DNA of 48,601 nucleotides. Origin: Saliphagus infecundisoli. GTDB lineage: Archaea > Halobacteriota > Halobacteria > Halobacteriales > Natrialbaceae. The notes below the pieces were generated by a model, which searched no databases, had not been told where the DNA came from, and saw only the letters and a list, made by a program, of their open reading frames with translations. Positions 9,801 to 17,274 of the stretch are shown here, one piece after another. Every line of letters begins with the position of its first letter. Position 1 is the first letter of the stretch. The DNA lies in contig NZ_JAIWHV010000027.1 of NCBI RefSeq assembly GCF_020177375.1, positions 1 to 48,601 on the forward strand, given 5' to 3'. The position numbers and the translations under genes were made by a program.

Positions 9801-9927
9801 GACCAACGAGACCGATGAGGCCCCACCCGCCGACGGGAACAATACGTCAGACGGCAACGTAACGGATGCTGAATCGAGCGACCCGATCCACGGCTCCGAC
9901 GACCACGAGGGGGGTGACGGTCAATGA
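6832..9927 (+). CDS. narG: Nitrate reductase alpha (catalytic) subunit, outward-facing
   Basis: 1031 residues. A twin-arginine motif (ARRDFLKGIG, residues 21-30) directs export, as in haloarchaeal NarG and unlike cytoplasmic bacterial NarG. The FS0 [4Fe-4S] ligands are visible as HSVNCTGSC (H85, C89, C93) plus C128 in NPRGCQKGAC. The Mo-ligand region SFYDWYSDLPPGEP (Asp about 220) matches the Asp of NarG rather than the Cys of NapA. The TWGTQTDNAESADW and IIAWGSNINVTRIPDA segments are classic for the NarG branch of the DMSO-reductase family. The C-terminus carries about 90 very acidic low-complexity residues. The ATG at 6832 overlaps the previous stop; a longer upstream frame is antisense-like in composition and rejected. 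Reaction: nitrate to nitrite with bis-MGD. Confidence 0.96.
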   Translation: MSDSNDFHDDSESASTGIDTARRDFLKGIGLGAALGVTGIGLADQQGGMETLQVVDDPIGDYPYRDWEDLYREEWDWDSTARSTHSVNCTGSCSWEVYVRNGQVWRESQAADYPKFDENSPDPNPRGCQKGACYSDYVNADHRVLHPLRRTGERGEGRWERISWDEALTEIAEEIVDTVQAEEYDAINGFTPIPAMSPVSFASGSRLLDLLGGVTMSFYDWYSDLPPGEPITWGTQTDNAESADWYHADYIIAWGSNINVTRIPDAKYFLEAAYNGTKRVGVFTDYSQTAIHCDDWLSPEPGSDPALALGMARTIVDEELYDEAHLKEQTDMPLLVREDTGKFLRASEVPDIGGDVDDPEKVFVMEDGDGNLQVAPASLGDRDGQHDETASIELEFDPQLSVDRSVSTADGGQVDVRSVWDNLQDELAQYTPEYVADVTGVGRETHQEVAREFAGVERGKIIHGKGVNDWYHNDLGNRAIQLLVTLTGNLGRQGTGFDHYVGQEKIWTYSGWRSLSYPTGNVRSVPTTLWTAYHSDVIENVDEETAEMIQESIDRDWMPVYPSEREDGSRPDPSVLFMWRGNYFNQSKGNVAIEEQLWPKLDLIVDINFRMDSSALYSDIVLPTASHYEKHDLSMTDMHSYVHPFTPAVEPLGESKTDWQIFRELAAKIQDVATERGVDPVEDRGRDRDIDLQSVHDDFVRDWETEEADALAEDRAACEFILEHSEETNPEDSDEQITFEDIDEQPRRFVSVGDHWTSDLEEGEPFTAWQRYVQDKQPWPTFTGRQQYYVDHDWFLDLGEELPTHKESPTLQDREDYPLRYNTPHGRWSIHSTWRDSTKMLRLQRGEPVVYLNPEDMDNRDIEDGDTVRIYNDVGEVEIQAKRYPSGEPGTARMYFAWERFQFPDRNNFNSLVSMYMKPTQLVQYPEDTGDHLSFRPNYWGPTGVNSDVRVEVEPIEEDPDADADQENDQPANESDEQGEEVDDIGGMEGTNETDEAPPADGNNTSDGNVTDAESSDPIHGSDDHEGGDGQ

Positions 9928-11000
9928 GCCAGTCCGACGACGGCCAGGCCAACGACCCGGCAGGCGACGGGACCGAGGTCCGCCTCGCCGACGGTATCGA
10001 CCACCAGGTCGCGATGGTGATGGATCTGAACAAGTGCATCGGCTGTCAGACCTGCACCATCGCCTGTAAGACGAACTGGACCGACGGGGGCGGCCGGGAG
10101 TATATGTACTGGAACAACGTCGAGACCAAGCCTGGATCGGGCTATCCACGAGACTGGGAGGAGATGGGCGGCGGCTGGGACGAGGAGGGCGAGGAACGCA
10201 CCCCCGGTGAGTTACAAGATAGAGAAGACTACGGCCGCCCGTGGGACTTCAACCACGAGCAGGTGATGTACGAGGGAAGTGATGAACCGTTACGGCCGAT
10301 GGACCAGGCCGGCTGGGGCCCGAACTTCGACGAGGATGAGGGAGCCGGCGAGTACCCCAACTCCTACTACTTCTACTTGCCCAGGATCTGCAACCACTGC
10401 ACGCATCCCTCCTGCGTCGAGGCTTGTCCGCGCTCGGCGCTGTACAAGCGCGAGGAGGACGGCATCGTTCTCGTCGATCAGGATCGTTGTCGGGGTTACC
10501 GCTACTGCGTGGAGGGGTGTCCCTACCGGAAGGTGTACTACAACGCGATGAAGAAGACCTCTGAGAAGTGCATCTTCTGCTACCCACGTATCGAGGGCGA
10601 GGGGCCAGACGGCGAGGTCCACGCCCCCTCCTGTGCGGAGGACTGCCCGCCCCAGCTTCGCCTCGTGGGCTACCTCGACGACGAGGAGGGACCGATCCAC
10701 AAGCTCGTCAACGAATACGAGGTCGCCGTCCGGCTCCACCCCGAGTACCGCACGGAGCCGAACGTCTACTACATTCCGCCGTTCGCGCCGCCCCAGCACT
10801 CCGAGAGCGGCGAATCCCTAAACGCCGAGCGGATCCCCAGAGACTACCTCGAGGAGCTGTTCGGCCCGGACGTCAACGAGGCGTTGAACACGATTGACCG
10901 CGAGCGCTCGAGGGTCGAACGCGGCGAGGAGAGCGAGGTCATGGAGCTGCTGACCACGACCGATACCGAGGACCAGTACCGGCTGGAGGTGTTCGACTGA
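9924..11000 (+). CDS. narH: Nitrate reductase beta (iron-sulfur) subunit
   Basis: 358 residues with four cysteine groups: CIGCQTCTIACK, CNHCTHPSCVEACP, CRGYRYCVEGCP and CIFCYPRI plus C...C further on. In the third group the position occupied by Trp in bacterial NarH (CRGWRMC) is Tyr, so that cluster should still be [3Fe-4S] while the other three are [4Fe-4S]. This electron wire links the b-type heme donor side to FS0 in NarG. The start overlaps the narG stop by four bases. It has no signal peptide of its own, so it is presumably carried through the Tat system with NarG. Confidence 0.96.
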   Translation: MSQSDDGQANDPAGDGTEVRLADGIDHQVAMVMDLNKCIGCQTCTIACKTNWTDGGGREYMYWNNVETKPGSGYPRDWEEMGGGWDEEGEERTPGELQDREDYGRPWDFNHEQVMYEGSDEPLRPMDQAGWGPNFDEDEGAGEYPNSYYFYLPRICNHCTHPSCVEACPRSALYKREEDGIVLVDQDRCRGYRYCVEGCPYRKVYYNAMKKTSEKCIFCYPRIEGEGPDGEVHAPSCAEDCPPQLRLVGYLDDEEGPIHKLVNEYEVAVRLHPEYRTEPNVYYIPPFAPPQHSESGESLNAERIPRDYLEELFGPDVNEALNTIDRERSRVERGEESEVMELLTTTDTEDQYRLEVFD

Positions 11001-11065
11001 TGGCTTCCGCCCGCAAGGGTCGCGGTCGAGCGGCCGGCCGACGGAGGTGGCCCGATGGCCCGTAG
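11000..11065 (+). CDS. Possible 21-residue basic leader peptide between narH and the gamma-like gene
   Basis: An ATG overlaps the narH stop (TGATG). The frame runs 21 codons (MASARKGRGRAAGRRRWPDG) and stops 11 bases inside the next gene. It contains the next gene's ribosome-binding site (GGAGGT, about 11043-11048). It is strikingly basic for a halophile. It may only be a coupling device that carries ribosomes over the gap, or it may not be translated at all. Confidence 0.25.
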   Translation: MASARKGRGRAAGRRRWPDGP

Positions 11066-11873
11066 GTCGCTTATCCTGGCGGGCTTGCTCGCCGCCGCGC
11101 TGGTCGCGACCGCCACCGTCGTGCCTATGCTAGTCTCGGCACGCCCGGCCTACGAAATCCCGGTCCACGACGGGGCCGACGGTGACTCACTCGATGGCGC
11201 CGAGGGCGACGCGTGGAACGAGGCCCCGTCGGTGGGTGTTCCTCTCAGCAGCGCCGACGCCGCCGTCCCGGCCGCCAACGACACGTCGGTTGAAGAAGTC
11301 CGCGTCGCCAGCGCCCGAACCGACGAACGTCTGTACGTCCGCCTCTCCTGGGCGGACGCGACCCGAGACACATCGACGAACGACGTCCGCGAGTTCGCTG
11401 ACGCGGTCGCCGTGCAGGTGCCGGCAAACGAGTCCGAACGCCCGCCCATCGCCATGGGGGGTACGGACAACCCGGTGAACGTATGGTACTGGAACGGATT
11501 GAATTCCAGTCAGGAGCTTCTGGCCGGGGGCCCCGGAACTACGACTGTCATGACCAGTGGGGAGCTCCGGACGAACGCCACCCATAGCGACGACCGCTGG
11601 CGCGTGGTGTTCTCGCGACCGCTCGCGGGAGAGGACGCGAACCGGACAGCATTTTCCGCGACCGAGGACGTCGACGCGGCCGTCGCGGTGTGGAACGGCT
11701 CGAACATGGAACGCTCGGGCCAGAAAGCCACGAGCGAGTGGTACTACCTGGCACTCGGGCCCGGTCCCAAGGGCCCACCCTACGAAGCAATCCTCTGGAC
11801 GGTGGCCGGGCTCGCCATCGTCTTCACGACGCTCGTGACCATCGAGGGCGTCCGGCGAACGAGGGGTGAGTGA
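11055..11873 (+). CDS. Ethylbenzene-dehydrogenase gamma-like heme-b subunit of the nitrate reductase
   Basis: 272 residues. It has an N-terminal signal/anchor (ILAGLLAAALVATATVVPML), a beta-rich exported domain and one C-terminal membrane helix (ILWTVAGLAIVFTTLVTI). The region RLYVRLSWADATRD, then PIAMGGTDNPVNVWYWNG and later SGQKATSEWYY, resembles the EB_dh family, in which a Met and a Lys ligate one heme b. The Met in PIAMGG and the Lys in SGQKATSEW are the obvious candidates; this is my inference. Members serve as gamma subunits of exported DMSO-reductase-family enzymes, so it likely bridges cytochrome b/Rieske to NarH in place of NarI. GGAGGT stands 6 bases before the ATG. Confidence 0.72.
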   Translation: MARRSLILAGLLAAALVATATVVPMLVSARPAYEIPVHDGADGDSLDGAEGDAWNEAPSVGVPLSSADAAVPAANDTSVEEVRVASARTDERLYVRLSWADATRDTSTNDVREFADAVAVQVPANESERPPIAMGGTDNPVNVWYWNGLNSSQELLAGGPGTTTVMTSGELRTNATHSDDRWRVVFSRPLAGEDANRTAFSATEDVDAAVAVWNGSNMERSGQKATSEWYYLALGPGPKGPPYEAILWTVAGLAIVFTTLVTIEGVRRTRGE

Positions 11874-12607
11874 CCGTGGCCGCACACGACGAGGACGAGC
11901 GGACTGAGACGGCCGCCAAGGCGGGAGACCACGTCGATGTCACGGCCATCTCCGGAGACATCAATGTCGACCCTGGGGCTCGTGGTGCCGTATACGCGCA
12001 CCTGGCGCGGTTATTCACCGAGGCCGACTCGGACCTGTACCGTGCACTCGCCGGCGGCGACGTGACCGACGAGTTCGAGCAACTGCTCGACCGTTGTGCC
12101 CTCGATGTCGAGCCACCAGACTTCACCGTCACAGAGGACCGGGAGGATCTCTCCGCACGATATAATGACCTTTTCGTCGTCGGCTACTCAGAGGTAGTCG
12201 ACAAGACCGACGGCACCGTACACAACGAGGGTCCACCGGTGTCGCTGTACGAGTCGGACTATCGCCCGGACGTCTCCTGGAACGACGTAAACCTCGACCT
12301 TGCGCGGGCCTATGAGTACTTCGGCTGCCAGGTCGATCAGGAAGTGCGGCGTAACCACGATCACCTCAGGCTTGAACTCGAGTTCATGGGCTACCTCTGT
12401 CGTCGAGAGGCTGTCGTTGATCCGGACATAGCAGCGGCCCGGCTCGACTTCCACGACCGACACCTCCGGGTGTTTTCGGAGGGCCTCACCGAGCGACTAG
12501 GAACCGAGCCCGGAACCGGCTTCTACGGGCGCCTCGGCAGCTTCTTGGACCGGTTCACGGCCTCCGACGTGGCGGATCTAGCCGACCGTCGGGAGGGCAA
12601 CTCGTGA
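11870..12607 (+). CDS. narJ: NarJ/TorD-family assembly chaperone
   Basis: 245 residues, all-helical, with the TorD/NarJ-family pattern: GAVYAHLARLFTEADSDLYR early, then YNDLFVVGYSEVVDKTDGTV, PPVSLYESDYR and a late HDRHLRVFSEGL. No signal peptide. NarJ proteins bind apo-NarG and its Tat signal and hold it for cofactor insertion before export. The GTG start overlaps the stop of the preceding gene by four bases, and the gene ends overlapping the next GTG. Position right after the structural genes fits its role. Confidence 0.88.
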   Translation: MTVAAHDEDERTETAAKAGDHVDVTAISGDINVDPGARGAVYAHLARLFTEADSDLYRALAGGDVTDEFEQLLDRCALDVEPPDFTVTEDREDLSARYNDLFVVGYSEVVDKTDGTVHNEGPPVSLYESDYRPDVSWNDVNLDLARAYEYFGCQVDQEVRRNHDHLRLELEFMGYLCRREAVVDPDIAAARLDFHDRHLRVFSEGLTERLGTEPGTGFYGRLGSFLDRFTASDVADLADRREGNS

Positions 12608-13587
12608 GCAACGAGTCCTCAACCGCGCGACCCGGCACGGCCGAGGGTGACGGTGACACCGGTCCCGACGGGCCGGTCCCTTGGTCGTCGAGCGAACGGG
12701 GTATGTGGCCACGAACGCCTGCGGATCGCGAACGTGTCGTCCTCGGCATGGCCACTGCCGTGTTCGCTGTCGTGACCGGGACAATGACACTCGATGTCCT
12801 CCGTAACCTGCCGTACGATCCTGTTGTCGTCCCTGGGTGGATCCAGTCGCTTGCTGCCACCGGAAGCGCGGTCGCAAGCGCGGTCGCGCTCGTCGCGGTC
12901 GCGCTTGCCACCCGACAAGACGCCGTCCGCGTTGGTCTCTTGTTCGCGGGCGTGTTCGGGCTGCTGGTTACGTTCGATGCCGGCGCGACCCTACCGGCCG
13001 CCGCGGCGGTCGTCGGTGGCGGCGGGCTGGCGCTTCTTGGCGGACTGGGACGGCCGGCCACGTATCGCCGACTCCGTCGGAGCGCGATCGCCGCCATGCT
13101 CGTCGTCGGGATCGGCCTCTCGCTAGCAAGTACTATCGGCCTGGCGGGGCCCGGCTATCGAGGCATCGGTGGTGCGTTCGCGCTCGTCGGCGTTACCGGG
13201 ATCGGCATCCACATGGACGGCGACTGGATCGCGCTCGGTGTGACCGCCCTTGTATTCGCGCTCGTTGCCTTCGCCAGCGCGACCGCCCCGTTCGTCGCCG
13301 GGAGTGCCCTCCTTGTCGGCTTTGCCGTAGTCGACGTTCCACACCTGTTGGTCGCACTCGCGTTCGGAAGCGCCAGCGGAGCGGCCTTCGCGGGACTGCG
13401 CCGCCGCGACTACGGTCTCGCCGTCGGCGCCGGTCTCCTCGTCTTCGCCGGCATCCCAGCGACGCTCCCGCGCGCGATGGCGGTCGTGCTCGGCGCAACG
13501 CTCGTACTCGTTCCCGCGAGGCGGCTCCTCGGAGAGGCCCACGACGGTGCTAACGGGGGACGCAGATCCAAGGAGGTGAGGACATGA
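12604..13587 (+). CDS. Polytopic membrane protein of the nar operon, function unknown
   Basis: 327 residues beginning with GTG inside the narJ end. About 45 soluble residues are followed by roughly nine or ten hydrophobic segments rich in Ala, Val and Gly from about residue 45 to 310, and a basic tail. I see no histidine pairs, cysteine motif or transporter signature, so heme binding or nitrate/nitrite exchange cannot be supported. The four-base overlaps on both sides put it firmly in the operon. It may help membrane assembly of the complex. Confidence 0.7.
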   Translation: MSNESSTARPGTAEGDGDTGPDGPVPWSSSERGMWPRTPADRERVVLGMATAVFAVVTGTMTLDVLRNLPYDPVVVPGWIQSLAATGSAVASAVALVAVALATRQDAVRVGLLFAGVFGLLVTFDAGATLPAAAAVVGGGGLALLGGLGRPATYRRLRRSAIAAMLVVGIGLSLASTIGLAGPGYRGIGGAFALVGVTGIGIHMDGDWIALGVTALVFALVAFASATAPFVAGSALLVGFAVVDVPHLLVALAFGSASGAAFAGLRRRDYGLAVGAGLLVFAGIPATLPRAMAVVLGATLVLVPARRLLGEAHDGANGGRRSKEVRT

Positions 13588-14420
13588 GAGATGCCGACGA
13601 GGCCACCGACGGCCCGACGGACCCCCGCGTCCACCCCGAGGAGAGCCCGGGCTTCGGCGAAGAGCCGGACGGCCTTGACGAGATCGAGGTGAGCCGTGAC
13701 GTGACGCTTGGCGAGGCAACGCCCCGTGAACTCCAAGCGACCGACCTCGGACCGGTCGCTAACCGTTCGGCCGTCGACCTAATCGAAGACCTCACGTCGG
13801 GTGACGTCGTCGAACGCCGCCGGGCTGCGCTCGCGCTTGGGGAGGAACGCCCGGCCGAGGGACTTTTTGACGCACTCGTCACCATCGGCTTAGCGGACGC
13901 TGACGCCGACGTCCGACAGTTCGCCGTCGAATCGCTTGGGAACCTCGGCGGCGAGCGCGCCGGTGATGCCGCCCTCGGGGCTCTCGACGACGAGAACCCC
14001 TGGGTCCGCGCGGAGGCCGTCGTCGCGCTCGACCGCATCGACCGTGTTGCGTACGAGTCACACCTCGAAGCGGCACTCGCCGACGATCACCACGCGGTGC
14101 GCCGGAACGCTGCCATCTCGCTGTTCAAGATTCGCGGTGAGGACACGCTGGACCTGCTGCTCGAGCTCTCCCGGGATGATAGCGAGCGCGCCCGTGAGTG
14201 GGCGGCCCACCTTCTGGCCGGCGTTGACGACGAGCGGGCCGACGAGCGATTGACCGAGATCGCAAGCGACGAGTCGGAACCGAAGGTCGTTCGGAGCACC
14301 GCGGCCCGGTCCATTGAAGCCGATCCCGGGAAGTTCCGGCGGCAGTTCACCGGCGGTATCGAAAACGACAGCGCGGATCTTCCGGGTGAAAGCCGTCTGA
14401 ACCGGCGCCCGGATCTCTGA
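13584..14420 (+). CDS. HEAT/PBS-lyase-type repeat protein
   Basis: 278 residues. From about residue 65 to 240 it is built of roughly 30-residue helical repeats with the signature DADVRQFAVESLGNLG, NPWVRAEAVVALDRID, HHAVRRNAAISLFKI and ARE WAAHLLAG, i.e. five or six HEAT/PBS-lyase repeats. No signal peptide. Such proteins act as scaffolds or cofactor-lyase relatives. Its place between the polytopic protein and an Mrp-type Fe-S carrier suggests an assembly scaffold for the nitrate reductase; that is inference. ATG overlaps the previous stop. Confidence 0.78.
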   Translation: MRDADEATDGPTDPRVHPEESPGFGEEPDGLDEIEVSRDVTLGEATPRELQATDLGPVANRSAVDLIEDLTSGDVVERRRAALALGEERPAEGLFDALVTIGLADADADVRQFAVESLGNLGGERAGDAALGALDDENPWVRAEAVVALDRIDRVAYESHLEAALADDHHAVRRNAAISLFKIRGEDTLDLLLELSRDDSERAREWAAHLLAGVDDERADERLTEIASDESEPKVVRSTAARSIEADPGKFRRQFTGGIENDSADLPGESRLNRRPDL

Positions 14421-14421
14421 C

Positions 14422-15735
14422 ATGGAACACAACAACCGGAAATCCGACGACGGTGAACGAGTCGACGAGAACCGCAACGACGACCGGACCACGGTCGATT
14501 CGGACGATATCGAGGCGGCACTTCGCCGGGTTCGAGACCCGGACGCCGATGTGACGGTGTTCGAGGCGGGACTGATCGAGGATATCCGTGTCGATGACGG
14601 CCACGTCGCCATCGATGTTGATTTGAGCGACTTTCCGCCCCAGGAGGCCCAGTCGGTGACCCAGACATTGATCCGGGCGGCCTCGGACGTGGCCGGTGTC
14701 GAGCGTACCCACGTCGAACACGTCCAGTCCCAACCCATGGCCGAGGACCGAAGCCTCGGGATCGGGGCTGCCGATCGCGTGATCGCGGTGGCGAGCGCGA
14801 AAGGGGGCGTCGGGAAGTCCACGGTCGCGACGTCGCTCGCGTGTGCGCTCGCTGTAGACGGCGACGACGTGGGCATCTTCGACGCCGACATCCACGGCCC
14901 CAACGTCCCAGAGCTGTTGTCGGTCAGCGGGCCGATTCATTCCGATGAGGACGGGAACCCAATCCCCGTCGACGCCGGTGGGCTGGAGATGATGAGCGTC
15001 GGGCTGATGTCCTCGAGCGCGCCGCTTGCGTGGCGGGGCGCAATGGCCCACGACGCGCTCACGGAATTGTTCGAGGAAACGGCGTGGGACGACCCCGACA
15101 CGATAGTACTGGACCTCCCGCCGGGTACCGGTGACGTCGCGCTGACGACGCTACAGGAGGCCCCCGTCGACGGCGTCGTCTTCGTTACGACGCCCTTTCA
15201 TGCGGCAGTTTCGGACACCCACCGATCGATCCAGTTGTTCGAGGAAAACGACGTGCCGGTGCTCGGCGTCGTCTCGAACATGGGTGAGTTCGTCTGTGAG
15301 GAATGCGGCCATCCGCACGAACTGTTCGAGGGAACGAACCCAGTCGAGTCGCTGGAAATCCCTGTTCTCGCGGAGATCCCCTTCTCGCCCGAGATGCAAC
15401 AGACGCCACGGCCAACATCGGACGAACTCTCATATCACGCCCGGGAACTCGGGACGGCCGTGAACGATCGATTCGACGAGATCTGGGAGGTCAACGTGCC
15501 CGAGGGCGCCGTCGACCTGCGCGACGTTCCGCCCGAGAACCGGCGCGATCGCGTCGGAGATGCCTTCGAAGACGTCGAGCTTGGCGAGCGATTCTACATT
15601 GTGAGCGATCGTGACCCCACGCCGGTCCGGGAGTATCTGCTTGAGCTCATCGATGATGGGGAGCGACTAGAGTCGTTCGAAACCAGACGGCAAAATCCGG
15701 ATACCTGGCTTGTACGGACCGTCCTCACTACCTGA
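14422..15735 (+). CDS. DUF59-Mrp/NBP35 ATPase-DUF2249 fusion, likely Fe-S carrier
   Basis: 437 residues in three parts. Residues about 28-100 form a DUF59/MIP18-type domain (DIEAALRRVRDPDADVTV). Residues 118-360 are an Mrp/ApbC deviant-Walker ATPase with KGGVGKST (127-134), DADIHGPNVPELL, the LDLPPGTGD switch and a CEECGH pair able to hold a bridging [4Fe-4S] cluster. The last about 70 residues (VDLRDVPPENRRDRVGDAF onward) form a DUF2249 domain. Mrp proteins assemble and hand over Fe-S clusters. The extra DUF2249 tail links it to the four-domain DUF2249 protein at 24621. It begins one base after the preceding stop and is the last gene of the operon, so cluster delivery to NarH, NarG or the Rieske protein is a fair inference. 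Confidence 0.85.
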   Translation: MEHNNRKSDDGERVDENRNDDRTTVDSDDIEAALRRVRDPDADVTVFEAGLIEDIRVDDGHVAIDVDLSDFPPQEAQSVTQTLIRAASDVAGVERTHVEHVQSQPMAEDRSLGIGAADRVIAVASAKGGVGKSTVATSLACALAVDGDDVGIFDADIHGPNVPELLSVSGPIHSDEDGNPIPVDAGGLEMMSVGLMSSSAPLAWRGAMAHDALTELFEETAWDDPDTIVLDLPPGTGDVALTTLQEAPVDGVVFVTTPFHAAVSDTHRSIQLFEENDVPVLGVVSNMGEFVCEECGHPHELFEGTNPVESLEIPVLAEIPFSPEMQQTPRPTSDELSYHARELGTAVNDRFDEIWEVNVPEGAVDLRDVPPENRRDRVGDAFEDVELGERFYIVSDRDPTPVREYLLELIDDGERLESFETRRQNPDTWLVRTVLTT

Positions 15736-15925
15736 GATTCCTCACGGGAGAGCTTTGATCGGACGAGACCCTGCTGAGAGCCAGCCATGGTCTCAGATCA
15801 CGACCGGGCCTGTACATGGTACACCCGTATTCTGGAGGTTCTGACGAGAGTCGCAGTGAATTCGGGACTTCCAGCTCGCATCGGTGCCGATCTCGCACCG
15901 GCGGAGGACTCTCCAGAGTCTATCC

Positions 15926-16552
15926 CTATTGAATCAATCTCGCTCGTTCGAGGTCGTCGGGCGTGTCGATGTCAAAGAAAACGCAAGGATCCGCGTGTCG
16001 TTCAACAGCTGCGGACGGAACGATGTCGGAATCAAGCTGATCGACGACTGCATAGAGACTTTTGTTCGGACTGCTCGCTTCAATAAGTGCATCACGCTGG
16101 TAGACTGCTTGTGTGGGCTGGAGTTTTCCCTCGAACCCACGAGGGATAACGCAGTCAGTACTGGACTCAGCCAATCGTTCGAACAGGAAGGTGAGCAACT
16201 GCGGATCGAGGAACGGTTCGTCAGCCGCACGGACGGCGACAGTGTCTGCACGACAACTCGTGAGTGCGGCATCGATACCCGCGACCGGTCCGCAGTCTGT
16301 AACCGGGTCGGGCACAATCCTGACATCTGTGGGGTCCCCGAGACAGGATCGGATAGCCGGGGTCTGTTCGTCCCGACAACTGATCACGGTCGTATCGGTG
16401 ACCGGCTGAACTCTCTCGACGACGTGGCATAGTAATGGTCGACCATCGAGTTCTGCGAACACTTTATCCCCGTCACCGAAGCGCTGGGAGTACCCGCCTG
16501 CAAGCACAATTGCTGCGCGCGGCGTTCTTTCTGTCCGCTCACTCGAGGTCAT
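15926..16552 (-). CDS. mobA: Molybdenum cofactor guanylyltransferase
   Basis: 208 residues with the MobA nucleotidyltransferase pattern: AIVLAGGYSQRFGDGDKVFA (GTP-binding LAGG-x-SxR-x-G-x-K), then CGPVAGIDAAL, RAADEPFLDPQLL (acidic metal site; usual form is a D-x-P) and a FFDIDTPDDL terminus. It adds GMP to molybdopterin to give the MGD required by NarG. It converges on the nar operon (190-base gap, no gene) and overlaps the upstream sulfite-oxidase-like gene by four bases (ATGA), so both are probably cotranscribed. Family-typical length. Confidence 0.9.
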   Translation of the reverse strand: MTSSERTERTPRAAIVLAGGYSQRFGDGDKVFAELDGRPLLCHVVERVQPVTDTTVISCRDEQTPAIRSCLGDPTDVRIVPDPVTDCGPVAGIDAALTSCRADTVAVRAADEPFLDPQLLTFLFERLAESSTDCVIPRGFEGKLQPTQAVYQRDALIEASSPNKSLYAVVDQLDSDIVPSAAVERHADPCVFFDIDTPDDLERARLIQ

Positions 16553-16974
16553 GAATCAAGTAATAGGTTTTCGAACTCCTGAGCTTCCTGATTGGAGTCA
16601 AGCTGGATTGTCTCGACCCGATCAACTGATTTCACCGTTCGGATTCCCGAAATTCCCGGGGCAACGAAGCGAGGGAAGTTCGCGTCCGTAACGGTCCGTG
16701 AGTCATCGAGTGGTCTCCGATCGAACGCAATCAGTCCATCAATGACCGTCCCAATCGGAAGACAAACGGTGAACCCGTCGGACCCACGAATACGCGCGTG
16801 AGTCGTCCCCGATGAAACACGTGCCACGTCGATGAGCGAACGAATCGGGACACCATGCCACTCGCCTGGAATTGGCTCACCCGATGAACACTGAAACGTT
16901 TCTCGGAGCTCGTCAGTCGGGAAGTCCTCGGGGTCTACTTCGATTGACGTCTGCCCGACGAATGTAACCCCCAT
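16549..16974 (-). CDS. Short sulfite-oxidase-type molybdopterin-binding domain protein
   Basis: 141 residues, equal to a shortened oxidoreductase molybdopterin-binding (SUOX) domain. FQCSSGEPIPGEWHGVPIRS carries the conserved Cys that ligates Mo in the family, followed by the W-x-G-V-P pattern; LPIGTVIDGLIAFDRRPL and RFVAPGISGIRTVKSVDRVE match the end of the domain. No signal peptide or C-terminal dimerisation domain. It may be a minimal Mo-cofactor enzyme or a cofactor-binding accessory. Cotranscription with mobA supports a cofactor link. A TATA-like TATAAAG reads on this strand at 17014-17020, about 40 bases before the start. Confidence 0.75.
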   Translation of the reverse strand: MGVTFVGQTSIEVDPEDFPTDELRETFQCSSGEPIPGEWHGVPIRSLIDVARVSSGTTHARIRGSDGFTVCLPIGTVIDGLIAFDRRPLDDSRTVTDANFPRFVAPGISGIRTVKSVDRVETIQLDSNQEAQEFENLLLDS

Positions 16975-17274
16975 TGGGGAAGTAGAAGTCGGTGATCGGC
17001 ATCAAATTATCGTCTTTATAGTTTTAGTAGAGTACGGCCATATCATGAAATAGTTCACAGCTGACCTTATTCGACAGAATATGGGACTGTTGTGGTCCAC
17101 CGTTTGACTCGACCGATCAGCCCGCCAGGGTTCGCTACATGAATTAGCGATAATTGTCAGAATTCTTCTTTTGAGATTCCTCGTAATAGGCTTATAACGC
17201 CATTTGAACGCGCACAGTAAGAGTCTGAAGACGTAAGCCTATGAACTCAGTCACTGATCCCTGTAGCAGCGCGG
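16975..17274. other. Gene-free gap with a probable promoter
   Basis: 300 bases, AT-richer than the flanking genes. The only element I would name is the minus-strand TATAAAG at 17014-17020, suited to the mobA pair. There is no frame of convincing composition. Confidence 0.4.

Noticed and set aside
15884..16432. A 182-codon plus-strand frame opposite mobA.
   Set aside because: The minus-strand reading gives all MobA motifs; the plus-strand product resembles nothing.
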